Shown in pieces: positions 25,301 through 33,526 of a stretch of DNA of 64,000 nucleotides. This stretch comes from Acorus gramineus (Eukaryota; Streptophyta; Magnoliopsida; Acorales; Acoraceae). The position numbers and the translations under genes were made by a program. The notes under the pieces were generated by a model, which was not told the origin of the DNA, did not search any database, and saw nothing but the letters and a program-made list of their open reading frames with translations. The DNA lies in contig JAUJYN010000016.1 in assembly GCA_030737835.1 (NCBI GenBank), forward strand, positions 2,271,001 to 2,335,000, in the 5' to 3' direction. The number at the start of each line of letters is the position of its first letter. The stretch's first letter is position 1.

Positions 25301-26551
25301 AACAAGTGATCTCCCCTTTTCATGTGATCTCCCCTTTTCATGGAATAGTATGTCAAATATACAGGCTGAGTATCCTAGATAGTAGAATTAGATTTGAACT
25401 GTGAAATGAAGTAGTAGAACAAGTGGATCACATATTTGTGAGATGTGAACTCAGATGAGAGATGCAAAAAAGATTAGGCTGCCATGGAGGAAAAGGGTTA
25501 TTTCCAACAGTCCATCAAATGTGGGAAGGGTATTGGGGGCTTAAAAAGAAAAGGAGAGCGTAGCAGTCTCGGCTTATTCCTCATGTGGCATGTTGGGGGC
25601 TTCGACTGGCATGAAATGATAAAACACTTGAAAAGAGCACTTTTTGTGAGAGGTAAGCGATGGGACTTGAACTTGTCAACCATTGATCTCAACCCCACAA
25701 AGAATATTATGTTGAAACACACAAGACAACATTCTTGCAAATTTAGAGGCATGGGGCAAATATGATGTTGGTGCAACTACATTATGTTTGAAGAGGGAGA
25801 AGAATTGCCGTAGATCAACTGAGGAATTAGGGAAGTTATCGGGTGGCAAGTGACCCCTTTTGTAATATATGTATGAGGAGACACCTTGTCCCCCCTTCAA
25901 ATGTCTACTCTAATAGAATTGATTACAAGCCAGCCTTTTAACAAAAATGAAAAAAACCACAAGATAAAGTAATCGAATTCTTAATCCTCTTATGTCATAT
26001 GGCCTTTGAATCAAATACAATGGGATCAATCTGAAGGGTAATTTGTTCATCTGCACAAACTTTTTCATCAAGTTGTACCTGATCTAAAAAATTTCCTGTC
26101 ATGTCCACTTTGAGGGGGGCAACTTCCCTTAGTATGCTCTATAACATGTTCCACATCAACAGTCAATTAACAATTATCAATCATAAACAAAAAGCCTCTG
26201 TTTATATAGAAGAAAACAAGCGGTAAGCATAAATCAAGTGATTGATTGATAAATACATAAACTCAAATTCCCAGTGTAAGCATAAATCAACCTTGAGAAA
26301 CACCCAGTGTAAATTAAGAAAGCCCACCCATTCAGATTTCCGCATACTGCCTCAATTATTAATTCTTACATATAAGAACAACAACTAATACTACAACTAG
26401 CACGCAATGAAAGATATGCAGAAGAGAGGGATAAATTACAGAGGAGAGCAACCGAGTGGCTAGCCCCAGCGGACATAAGAACAACTTGTCGAGGCGGTTG
26501 ACCAGAGGGCGGCGCAACAGTGCCTTCCTCGGCGGCCATTCCAGAACTCAA
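7294..26551 (-). CDS. UVR8: UVR8-like UV-B photoreceptor gene (N-terminal part, 4 exons)
   Basis: UVR8 is a cytosolic/nuclear RCC1-type seven-bladed beta-propeller homodimer. UV-B splits it into monomers that act with COP1. Four exons of 112, 187, 147 and 82 bp have GT-AG borders and join in phase to exactly 176 codons, about 40% of the usual 440 or so. Hallmarks are [61 protein letters not shown] and [13 protein letters not shown]. Residues equivalent to Arabidopsis Glu43, Asp44, Asp96, Asp107 and Arg146 at the dimer surface are kept. The UV-sensing tryptophans (285, 233, 337) belong to later exons that I do not find here. Introns 1-3 are about 3.8, 11.0 and 3.9 kb. An RCC1 paralogue is possible but less likely. 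Confidence 0.85.
7376..8011. other. UVR8-like intron 3, proximal part
   Basis: A/T-rich sequence with no coding signal seen. It precedes the LINE debris that fills the middle of intron 3. Confidence 0.5.
8012..8290 (+). pseudogene. LINE ORF2 linker fragment (between endonuclease and RT)
   Basis: The plus strand reads [15 protein letters not shown], then [16 protein letters not shown] and, across an in-frame [23 protein letters not shown]. This resembles the segment of plant L1 ORF2 just before the RT, where families have WLKEGDKNTKFFH. It has no RT downstream. It precedes an endonuclease fragment in the wrong order, so it is a separate truncated copy or a rearranged one. Confidence 0.65.
8370..9745 (+). 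pseudogene. LINE fragment: ORF1 tail, endonuclease and linker
   Basis: From 8699 the sequence reads [20 protein letters not shown] and later EETKMEN, the start of the apurinic endonuclease domain of plant L1 ORF2. Further parts follow in shifting frames: MGDFNARG near 9118 and [13 protein letters not shown] near 9360. A linker [16 protein letters not shown] near 9690 parallels 8090-8140. Frames are broken many times and there is no RT. The sequence before 8699 may be the ORF1 tail. It is antisense to the UVR8-like gene, inside intron 3. Confidence 0.65.
9746..11305. other. Intron 3 remainder
   Basis: No gene recognised. A short direct repeat TGTATGAAACGATGCAATGCA occurs around 10258 and 10318, 60 bp apart. 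The sequence past 10560 is A/T-rich and non-coding in appearance. Confidence 0.5.
11306..11452 (-). CDS. UVR8: UVR8-like exon 3
   Basis: Read on the minus strand, an acceptor ending TTTTTAG abuts 11452 and the donor GTTGGT follows 11306. The 147 bp encode [33 protein letters not shown] and [11 protein letters not shown], i.e. parts of the second and third RCC1 repeats. The first base completes the Trp codon split by intron 2, and the last two bases start a Ser codon finished by exon 4. Confidence 0.88.
11453..12537. other. UVR8-like intron 2, left part
   Basis: A/T-rich sequence without recognised coding content. Intron 2 in total runs 11453-22429, about 11 kb, and is built mostly from transposon insertions. 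Confidence 0.5.
12538..12552. repeat. LINE target duplication, left
   Basis: CACCACACCTTATAT matches CACCACACCTTACAT at 15956-15970 in 14 of 15 positions. The first 12 bases are identical. Confidence 0.8.
13176..13391 (+). pseudogene. LINE ORF2 endonuclease, N-terminal part
   Basis: It reads [18 protein letters not shown], then CIQETK and [12 protein letters not shown]. These correspond to the WN-x-RGL start and the catalytic QET-K motif of the AP-like endonuclease of plant L1 elements. The first residues are mutated (the usual WNVRGL reads LMELRGI), and the frame stops at 13389-13391, before the remaining catalytic motifs. Confidence 0.7.
13480..14445 (+). pseudogene. LINE ORF2 reverse transcriptase (broken)
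   Basis: An RT of the L1 clade nicks and copies its own RNA at the target. Recognisable blocks are [61 protein letters not shown] and, in a second frame after a shift near 14085, GDPLSPIMF and LKINYAKSE followed by CRYLGLPL. The stretch that should hold the YADD/FADD catalytic pair is deleted near 14200-14225. It cannot encode an active enzyme. Confidence 0.75.
14445..15724 (+). pseudogene. LINE ORF2 C-terminal region
   Basis: It reads [38 protein letters not shown] and [11 protein letters not shown], typical of the thumb/connection region of plant L1 ORF2. Weaker remnants of the C-terminal zinc-binding (zf-RVT-like) segment follow from about 15280, with the frame lost and regained. A non-coding 3' UTR and the A tail come after. 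Confidence 0.65.
15956..15970. repeat. LINE target duplication, right
   Basis: CACCACACCTTACAT directly follows the poly(A) tail and matches 12538-12552 with one mismatch. Confidence 0.8.
15971..18875. other. Unassigned part of intron 2
   Basis: No gene could be identified. The minus strand of 16480-16686 has a short open frame starting [18 protein letters not shown] whose family I do not recognise. The minus strand near 17130-17330 has a TATATAAGGG box followed by an LTR-like A/T-rich leader ending TTCAACA, which may be a decayed LTR. The rest is degenerate. Confidence 0.4.
18876..19168 (+). pseudogene. Gypsy gag remnant, left half
   Basis: Frames read [11 protein letters not shown] and [20 protein letters not shown]. 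This is the start of the retrotransposon gag domain of another Ty3/gypsy lineage (families have a KVDVP-x-FDGKLDP-like motif). It is frame-shifted. It stops where the minus-strand gypsy element begins and appears to resume at 21789. Confidence 0.55.
19164..19168. repeat. 5-bp target duplication, left (CAAAT)
   Basis: CAAAT is repeated at 21789-21793, bracketing the LTR element 19169-21788. Confidence 0.7.
19169..19593 (-). mobile_element. 3' LTR of minus-strand gypsy element
   Basis: Direct repeat of 21384-21788; the shared blocks include GGCACTCCTTATATAGGCCA. Several substitutions and small indels separate the two LTRs, so the insertion is not recent. Confidence 0.8.
19822..20990 (-). pseudogene. 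Gypsy gag with zinc knuckle and protease trace
   Basis: Gag builds the virus-like particle. Reading the minus strand from about 20960, [20 protein letters not shown] and [20 protein letters not shown] form the gag core. FQLYQNC and [12 protein letters not shown] follow, then a [10 protein letters not shown] zinc knuckle near 20240-20205. At the end, [19 protein letters not shown] resembles a decayed aspartic-protease active site (a DSGSSEN-type motif). Several frameshifts and stops interrupt it. Confidence 0.65.
21384..21788 (-). mobile_element. 5' LTR of minus-strand gypsy element
   Basis: Pairs with 19169-19593. On the minus strand it starts TGATGTTGGAC at 21788, and it is followed inside by TGGTATCAGGG, a good primer-site match. 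Confidence 0.8.
21789..21880 (+). pseudogene. Gypsy gag remnant, right half
   Basis: Directly after the CAAAT duplication, [15 protein letters not shown] can be read as a continuation of the gag remnant ending at 19168 (families have an RVRFAxMKLxGxAxxWW-like motif). The similarity is weak and rests mainly on position. Confidence 0.35.
22430..22616 (-). CDS. UVR8: UVR8-like exon 2
   Basis: On the minus strand the acceptor TATGCAG abuts 22616 and the donor GTATGT follows 22430. The 187 bp encode [46 protein letters not shown] and QVYSWG. The acidic GED pair matches Arabidopsis Glu43-Asp44, which takes part in the dimer salt bridges. The exon completes a Ser codon from exon 1 and ends two bases into a Trp codon. 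Confidence 0.9.
22959..24122 (-). mobile_element. 5'-truncated LINE on the minus strand
   Basis: The minus strand carries the 3' part of an L1-type ORF2. [20 protein letters not shown] and [20 protein letters not shown] are the C-terminal zinc-binding region (zf-RVT, C-x2-C ... H-x4-C). The 12-bp repeat AAATAAGTATCA occurs at 22947-22958 and 24123-24134, with a T run at 22962-22967 on the plus strand at the expected tail side. Only about 1.1 kb remains and no RT core is present. It lies in intron 1 in the same orientation as the UVR8-like gene. Confidence 0.7.
23323..23622 (-). pseudogene. LINE ORF2 C-terminal zinc-binding domain
   Basis: One open stretch of about 99 codons with the CxxC-E-T-EHLFxxC pattern of plant LINE C-termini, followed by RQVWSWLC. 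It is open but lacks everything upstream. Confidence 0.7.
24135..26439. other. UVR8-like intron 1, remainder
   Basis: No coding similarity recognised. It holds a short (ATC)n run near 25117-25135 and a duplicated TGATCTCCCCTTTTCATG near 25309-25341. The donor GTAATT lies at 26439-26434 on the minus strand. Confidence 0.5.
26440..26551 (-). CDS. UVR8: UVR8-like exon 1 with start codon
   Basis: Begins with [15 protein letters not shown], which aligns with the MAEDMAADEVTAPP start of Arabidopsis UVR8, so the first ATG (26551) is preferred over the one at 26539. [11 protein letters not shown] follows, and the donor GTAATT comes after 26440. The exon ends after the first base of a Ser codon completed by exon 2. 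Confidence 0.88.
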
Positions 26552-27010
26552 ATTACGAGGAAGATAAAAAAAAAACCGTAAATTTTTTAAAGAGGATCGA
26601 AGGCCTGGCCAGCGGATTGTAAGAGCGAGCGAGAGAGAGAGAGAGAGAGGGCGAGAAGTGTACTACCGTGGCATTCATTCGGAAAAGGACCCGCCACCCC
26701 AACTCTGTCGAGCCTCCATGGGGCCCAGCCCCAGCCCTTTCAGATCTCGATTGCCAGCCACATAAGGGCCCGTGAATACCCACCAACATATTTTCTTCAT
26801 ACATCACTAATATGTACCCACCACCTACAACTTATTAAGTGACTGAGCCCACCATATGATAAATATATCTTCCCTGGACATCTAAGGGCTCGTCTATCCC
26901 CACCAAACAATTTTCTTATCCCACCACCGACCAAAACAAAAAACCCAAAACATAACATTTAGTTTTTTAGTGGCTAACCCCACCAAGGGCATCTCTTCCC
27001 ACCAACAAGA
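26552..27010 (-). promoter_or_regulatory. 5' leader and upstream region of UVR8-like gene
   Basis: A (GA/CT)n tract at 26631-26650 reads as CT repeats on the gene strand about 80-100 bp upstream of the ATG, as often seen in plant 5' leaders. I do not see a convincing TATA box, and no light-response element can be asserted. The chromovirus nest starts only 740 bp upstream of the start codon. Confidence 0.45.
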
Positions 27011-27286
27011 ACTATATACTATTGCTGTTCCCACCTCCCCCCCCCCCCAGTGAGAATAAAACACTCCAACATGTCTTCTTCTCTCTCCCGCCCATTTCTT
27101 TCACTGTCGACCGTGACGTTCGCCCTCGACTTGCCGGCCAGAAACACAAACACTCTCTGGTGACCACCACGGCGACGTCACTGACCGTCCCTGACGATTC
27201 TCCACCGACTGATCGTGCCCTTTCTGACTCCCGCCCATTTTCTCCACGATCAACCGCGACGTTCACCCTCGACCTGCCAGTTGGAA
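27011..27286. other. Left flank of the LTR nest
   Basis: A C homopolymer at about 27039-27049 is followed by C-rich sequence with a repeated GCCCATTT...GACGTTC block (27089 and 27234). Before the insertion it was continuous with 48902 onward. The joined region is C-rich and could be a 5' leader, but I recognise no product. Confidence 0.35.
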
Positions 27287-27291
27287 CCAAG
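27287..27291. repeat. 5-bp target duplication of the nest, left (CCAAG)
   Basis: CCAAG directly precedes the LTR start TGTTATATATG and is repeated exactly at 48902-48906 after the last LTR terminus GGCGTGACA. Confidence 0.8.
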
Positions 27292-29851
27292 TGTTATATA
27301 TGTGTCACTGTTAGCCTTCTGGTCACCTTTGAGACATTTCTGGCATTTTTTTAACTTTTTCTTTTTTTCGATCAGAACCGCTAAAATTTTGGACTTTTAG
27401 CTATCTGCATGAGCTCGAGAACTCCGATTGAAAACCTAACTGCACATTATGTGTCCTGGTGCCATTTCAAACCACTCACGAAAGTTTCATCGAATTCCGG
27501 TAACGTTTTAGAATTTGGCAGTTCCGAATCGTATCCGGGTTTTGACCGAGTGGGAATGTCAAAGGGGGGACTTGACCAAGTCAAAGAAGACTTGGTCAAA
27601 TCCTTTTGTTTTTTTGTGTGGTTGGGTTGACTCAAGTCAATCCCCACCAAAACCTAATGTTCTAAGTGTGTGAGTGAGTGTGTGTGTGTGTGTGTCACTA
27701 GTCTTGGGCGTCCACCCTTCTCTCCTCTTCTCTTCTCTTCTCCATCTCTCTCACACACTTTATCACTCACTCCCTCTTCTTTCTTTGCTCCATTAGAGGT
27801 AGTAGAAGGAGAAGAAAAGGAAAACCCTAGAAGGGAAAAAGAAAGGTAAGGGTGTGATCTATCTTTGCATGGTGTTTGTTTTTCTTTCCCCTTTCTTTAC
27901 CTCCCTCTCATGGCTTTCCCTCCCCCCTGTTTCAGCCATTTTTAGGGCTGGAGAGTGGCTGAGGTGGTGGTGGTCTTGGTGGTGGCGGTTGTGGTGGTTT
28001 GGTGCGCGAAGGGCACCCGAGCTTCCCCCCTTGTTCTTCCTCTCCTTGGGTAAGTCTTCCTCCTCCCTTAGCTTGCTTAGATGATTGATTAGGGTGTTTA
28101 AATGGTTATGCATGCTATGCATAGGTGTTAGGGGGTGTGGGTGGGCTGAGGAGGGGGTGGAAGGGGCTCGGGCATGCACCCGTCTGCGCGCGCCAACGCC
28201 TCGCTGGCAGGCGCTGGCGGGCGCGCAGTGCGCGTGGGTACGCGCTGGGCTGGACCCGCGGTGCGCGCGGGCGCGCGCGAGCGTGTGCACGTGTGCGACA
28301 GCGCGTCTGTCCGCGCGGGTAGGGGCGTGGCAGTGCGCCAGGGCGCAGTGGCGCGTGCGTGCATGCGCATTCGTGCGTGCGCGTGCGGGGGGCCATGCGT
28401 ATGGCTGCCTGAGGTTCGGGAGGGTGTCGGGGCACTCGGACTCGTGTGCGTACGCGCGTTGCTCGCATGCGTGCGGGTCCGTATGCATGCTTGTCCGAGT
28501 ATTTGGTATTTCTAGTAAATTTCTTATGTATTTGTGTAGTTTACTCACCATATTGAATGCCCATGTCTTGCAGATCTTGACGGACGGTCACGCAACGACC
28601 CGGGTTTCGGTGAGTGGGACAATCCAACCCAGTAGGGAGGCGTTCGATGCACGTAGGCGTGCATTACCCTCCCCTGGGGCACCATAATTGTGTATTAACT
28701 TGTGATAAATGTAAAACTATGCAATGCATGATTAATATGATGTAACCATGCCACATTAGACCTTGTATGCTAGGGATATGCACCCATATATCATGTATAG
28801 AGGCCTATGCATGCCTAGACACCATGTCCCTTGATTGGAAAGCCCCGAACTATGTATGTTCCCATCTAGTTTAATTTAATTAAATCAAAATGAGAGCATA
28901 TTATTATGAGCATGCCTTAGAGAATATTATAACCTTGTTGTTATAATATATGTTTCCCCGCATCTTAGTTATGCGCCCTGGAGGAATTCTTGAGAATTCA
29001 AGACATTAGTAGTGTTACAAATCGTTGTCGACGGATCCAAGAGGATCGTATCCGTGTGAGTAGGCTGTCTTCTCCTTTTGGTTGGATCCGATGTAGGGAC
29101 TCCCCGGCGTTGAAAAGCTGACCTGATAGAGGGCTCCCATCTGTAGGTACCTCCGATGCGTCGGACAGTGCTGATCGTGGGAGTATACCAGGTAGAGGCT
29201 ACGGAGTGTGGGAGAGGCTACCGGGTGGACCAGGGGTGGAGAGTGGTCTAGTATGCCCCAAGAGGCCCATGTCACCCCCCGTAAAGGGTGAGGGTGAGGG
29301 GGGGGGGTGGGTTGGCGATGAAACGACCCACTAGAATGTGTAGTTGCTCCCGTTTTAGGGACTATAAATTATTTAAGGTTAATATGAGTTGTGATGCATA
29401 GATTGTGCCATTCACTGAGCGTGTGGCTCACCCCTCGCATATTCTTTTCCTCCAGTTATATCTGAGTCGGATTTGAAGGAGGAGCTCCCCGAGGCACCAC
29501 AGCAGTAGCGGAGCAGCGTCACGTTTTGGGTTCTGCGAGTGAGAGGCCATCAGCATCCCCTTCTTGATTGTATGTATTGTTATCCGTGCTTGGGGACACA
29601 CTTGTATTTGGATGTCATTGTGTATATTGGCTCTCACAGGACAGTTGATTATGTATTCGGGTCTGTAATATGTCTTTGAATTACAGACTCAGTCGTTTAA
29701 GCTTCCGCTATTTGTATATATTATGTCAGCTACATTATTGTCTGTATTGTCACCTTCATGTTGTTTAGAGTATTTTATTGATCTCCTGTATAGATTGCTG
29801 ATATTATATATATTTGCCACGTCTCGGGGACGGCCGCCCTGGGGCGTGACA
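27292..29851 (+). mobile_element. Chromovirus LTR 1 (outermost left)
   Basis: Complete LTR from TGTTATATATGTGTCAC to GGGGCGTGACA, 2560 bp. It contains a splice-donor-like AAAG/GTAAGG near 27845, a GC-rich core at about 28165-28440, the 36-nt splice-framed segment at 28574-28609, and a G-rich GGGTGAGGGTGAGG tract near 29285. It is followed by a primer-site remnant and a deleted gag. It belongs to a different subgroup from 32011-35023, with a different GC core and no duplicated 125-bp module. Confidence 0.88.
28574..28609 (+). other. 36-nt putative micro-exon in LTR 1
   Basis: TGTCTTGCAG ends at 28573 and GTGAGTGGGACAA begins at 28610. Length and both borders are the same as at 1281-1316. Confidence 0.45.
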
Positions 29852-30582
29852 AAAGTTGGCATCAGAGCGGCCTCACTGCCTTTTTGAAACTCCACCCTCC
29901 CGAGTTCCATGGCCAGACAGCGAACCCCCTTGCCCCTGAGCGTTGGTTGATGGAGGTAGACAAGATCTTCTCGACCATGCACTGCACCGACCGCCAGCGT
30001 GTCTCACTGGCCACCTTCATGTTGAAGGGTAGCGCCGCCGACTGGTGGGCTACCCGAGCGGTGGACATCCCCGAGGGAGTGGAGCGACTTCTATGGGCTG
30101 GGTTCCGGAGGTACTTTCTGGAGGAGTACTTCCCGTTTTCGACACGCCAGATCGTGATGCGAGAGTTCAAGCAGCTGACGCAGGGCTCCATGTCAGTCGC
30201 TGACTACTCCACACGTTTCACGAGGCTTTCCCGGTTCGCCCCCGCCTTGGTGATGGATGAGGAGACGCGATGCCGTCGTTTCGAGATGGGTCTCATTAGC
30301 ACCATCCGGGTGCATGTCACCTCACAGGCGTTCACGAGGTACTCGGACTTGGTGTCTCGTGCGAAGACAGTCGAGCGAGACCTTGGGGTCCCTTTTGGGG
30401 TTCCAACCCCTTCTGCAGACCAGAGGCCCCCCAGGAGCCAGGACCAGGGACATCGCAAGAAGAAGCGGCCCCGCTTTGATCAGTTAGCGGCCGCCGCTAC
30501 TCCAGTCGATGTGGTGCCAGCGCGAGGTCCAGCACCCATTGCGGCAGTACCAGTCCAGGCTAGGCAGCCAGAGAGGCGGCGC
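29852..30582 (+). pseudogene. Deleted internal region 1: truncated gag
   Basis: TTGGCATCAGAG is a hybrid of the primer site (TTGGTATCAGAG) and a gag site (GCATCAGAG). The whole leader and gag N-terminus are lost between these short repeats. The gag core then reads LKLHPPEFHGQT, PLAPERWLMEVDKIF and FMLKGSAADWWATR, and stays open through KKKRPRFDQ. It ends just before the zinc knuckle, where gag runs straight into the next LTR. All of pol is missing. The open frame from 29884 continues into LTR sequence to 30690, making a gag-LTR chimera. Confidence 0.8.
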
Positions 30583-32010
30583 TATTATATATGTGTCACT
30601 TTTAGCCTTCTGGTTATCATTGGGACATTTCTGGCAGTTTTTCAACTTTTTCTTTTTTCGATCGGAACCGCTAAAATTTTGGACTTTTAGCTATCATCCT
30701 AAGCTTGAGAACTCCGATTGAAAATCTAACTGCACATTATGTGTCCTGGTGCCATTTCAAGCCACTCCCGAAAATTTCATCGAATTCCGGTAACGTTTCA
30801 GAATTTGGCAGTTCCGAATCGTATCCGGGTTTTGACCAAGCGAAAAGTCATTGGGAGACTTGACCAAGTCAAAGATGACTTTGACCAAGTCAAGTTTGAC
30901 CTTTGACTTTATCAATTGGTTTTGTTTGTTTATGTGGATAGGTTGACCCAAAGTCAAACTCACAAAAAAACCTAAAAAGCCCTAAGTGTGTGTGTGTGTG
31001 TGTGGTGTGTGTGTGGCAACTAGTGTGGGCGTGCACTTCTTCTTCTTCCTTCTCTTCTCTTCCTCTCTCTCTCACACACAAAAAGATCCCTCTCTTCCTC
31101 TTGTTATTTCTTTCCATTGGAGCTTGAAGAAGGAGATGAAATAGGAAACCGTAGAAGGGAAAAAGGTTGGTGAGTGTGAGATCTATTTTCCTATGGTCTT
31201 GGTTTTGTTTTCCCCCTTGTTGACCTCCTCTCTTAGCTTCCTTTTCTCCTCTGTTTTCATCCATTCTTGGGCTGAGAAGAGACTTGGTAAGTGGTGGTCT
31301 CGGTGGTGGCGATTTGGTGCGCGAAGGGCACCCGGGTTCCCTCCCTTTCCTTTCCTCTCTTTGGGTAAGCTTTTCTCCACCCTATGCTTGTTTAAATGCT
31401 TGAGAAGGGTGTGTGTTTAGGTATGCATGCTTGCATGGGTGTTAGGAGGGTGAGGGTGGGATGAGGAGGGGGTGGGAAGGCCTCGGGCGCGCATGAGGGG
31501 TCATCCGCGCGCGCGTGCGCGCGAGTCTGCGCGGGCGGGCAGACTCTGGCGCGAGCAGACGTGTGCGCTGGCGAGCACGCCCGCCCAGACGCGCGGGCGC
31601 GCGCGCAGAGTGCTGCGCGGGGGCACAGTGCGTGCGGGGTGCTGCGCAGGGGCGCAGTGCGCCGGTACGAGCAGGGATGGACGCGCGGTGCGCGCGGGCG
31701 CGCGTGAGCTTGCGCGCGCGCGCGGCAGCGTGTCTGGGGGAGCGGGCAGGGGCGCGACAGCGCGTCTGGGCGCGCGGGCTGGGGCACGGCAGTGCGCCCG
31801 GGGTGCAGGGGCGTGTGCGTGCGCAGTCGTGCGTGCGCGTGCGGGTGGCCATGCGTGTGGCTTCCCGTGGGTTCGGAAGGGTGTCGGGACACTCGGACTC
31901 GCGTGCGTACGCGCGTGCTCGCTGGCGTGCGGGCCCGTATGCATGCTTGTCCGAGTATTGGGCATTTCTAGTGTATTTCATTTGTATTTGTGTAGTATAC
32001 TCACCATGTT
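30583..32010 (+). mobile_element. Chromovirus LTR 2, left part
   Basis: Starts TATTATATATGTGTCAC (family TGTTATATATG with one change) directly after gag. It runs through the U3 and GC-rich core and stops at CTCACCATGTT, where element B is inserted. It resumes at 40923 with GAATGCCCCTG. Compare LTR 1 around 28545-28560, where these parts are contiguous. Confidence 0.85.
32006..32010. repeat. Target flank of element B, left (ATGTT)
   Basis: Matches ATGCT at 40918-40922 in four of five positions, consistent with an aged 5-bp target duplication. Confidence 0.65.
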
Positions 32011-32397
32011 TGTTACATATGTGTCACTTTTAGCCTTCTGGTAACCATTGGGACATTCTGGCAGTTTTTCAGCTTTTTCGTTTTTCGATCGAAACCGCTA
32101 AAATTTTGGACTGTTAGCTATCACCTAGAGATTGAGGGCTCCGATTGAAAATTTCATCGAATTCCGGTAACGTTTCAGAATTTCACAGTTCTGAAGCGTA
32201 TCCGGGTTTTGACCGAGTGAAAAGTCATTGGGAGACTTGACTTGGTCAAAGTTGACCTTTGACTTGGTCAATTGATTTTGGATTTTAGTGTGGTTGGGTT
32301 GACTAGGGTCAAATCTCACCTAAGTGCACCTAAACCTAGCCTAAACCTAATTAGGGCTAAGTTAAGTGGGTGTGAGTGTGTGTGGTGTGGGTGTGAG

Positions 32398-32406
32398 TAT
32401 ATATAA
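32398..32406 (+). promoter_or_regulatory. TATA-like box of element B 5' LTR
   Basis: TATATATAA lies about 390 bp into the LTR, upstream of a CT-rich leader and a donor-like ATAG/GTAAGA at 32545. The 3' LTR copy reads only TATAAAG at the matching site. Confidence 0.5.
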
Positions 32407-33490
32407 CCAAATCCCACAACTACAACATAAACCCTCCTATTCATCATCTTCTCCAAAATTTCTCTCTCTCTCCCTCTCTTTAAATCCCTATTTTGACCTA
32501 GCTAGAGGGGTTAAAATCAAAAACCCTAAGAAGAGAAAGGATAGGTAAGAACCCGATCTACCTTCCTATGGTCTCGGATTTGAATTCCCACATGTGTGAC
32601 CCCTTCTCAAACCCTCTTTTCTCCTCTGTTTCAGCCCCTCTTTGGCTGAGTTGGAGATCTCGGTGGTGGTAGTCTGGGAGGCGGTATTTCGGTGCACGAA
32701 GAGCACCCGATCTTCCTCCCTTCCTTTCCTCTCCTTGGGTGAGTTTCTTTTCCTTCCTTTCTTGTTTAGATGCTTGATTAGGAGGTGTTTTTGGGTATGT
32801 ATGGTTTTCATGGTGGTTTGGGTGGTTGTTGGTGGCGGTTGGTGGCTGTTGGTGGCCATTGGTGGCCGTCGGGGAGGTGGTAGGGTTGTCTCGGGTAGGC
32901 TGGCAGCGCAGGCAGGCGGGCTGGCAGGCAGGGCGGCAGAGCAGGCTGGCAGGGCACGCGCGCGTGCGCGCTAGCGTGTGCGCGGGTGGAGCAGGAGTGT
33001 GCGGGTGCTGCGCGCTGGGCGCCGTGCGGGGGCGTGCGCGCGGGGCGCTACGCAGAGGTGCAGTGCGTGCTGTGCTCGCGGGGCCGCGTACGGGTGCTGC
33101 GCGCAGGGGGCCGTGCGGGGGCGTGCGCGCGGAGCGCTGCACAGAGGCGCAGTGCGTGCTATGCGCGCGCGGTGACGTGAGCGGGTGGTGCGCGCAGGGT
33201 GCTGCGCTGGGGTGCAGTGAGCGCGCGGTGCACCCGGGGGGCTCGGCAGCGTGTCCGGGCATGCGGGCAGGGGCTCGACAGTGCGTCTGGGCGCGCGGGC
33301 TGGGGCGCGGCTGTGCGCCTGGGTCGGGTGGCCGTGCGTATGGCTGCCCGGGGGTTCGGGAGTGAGTCGGGGTGCTCGGACTCGCGTGCGTACAGGCCGT
33401 ATGTACGCTTGTCCGAGTGTTGGGTATTTTAGTGTATTTTTGTATATATTTGTGTATTTTACTCATCGAGTTGATTACCCTGTCTTGCAG

Positions 33491-33526
33491 ATCTTGACAG
33501 ACGGTTGCGCGACGACCCGGTTATTG
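33491..33526 (+). other. 36-nt putative micro-exon in element B 5' LTR
   Basis: Framed by CTTGCAG (ending 33490) and GTGAGTGGG (from 33527). It has the same 36-nt length as in the other LTRs. A further strong acceptor, TTTTTCTCCAG, lies at about 34614-34624 near the LTR end. Confidence 0.45.

Noticed and set aside
28085-28687. 200-codon frame ending in a conserved TDGHATTRVSVSGTIQP-like tail
   Set aside because: The tail is conserved among LTRs because the nucleotide sequence is conserved. It spans a splice-framed leader segment, and the upstream part is composition-driven.
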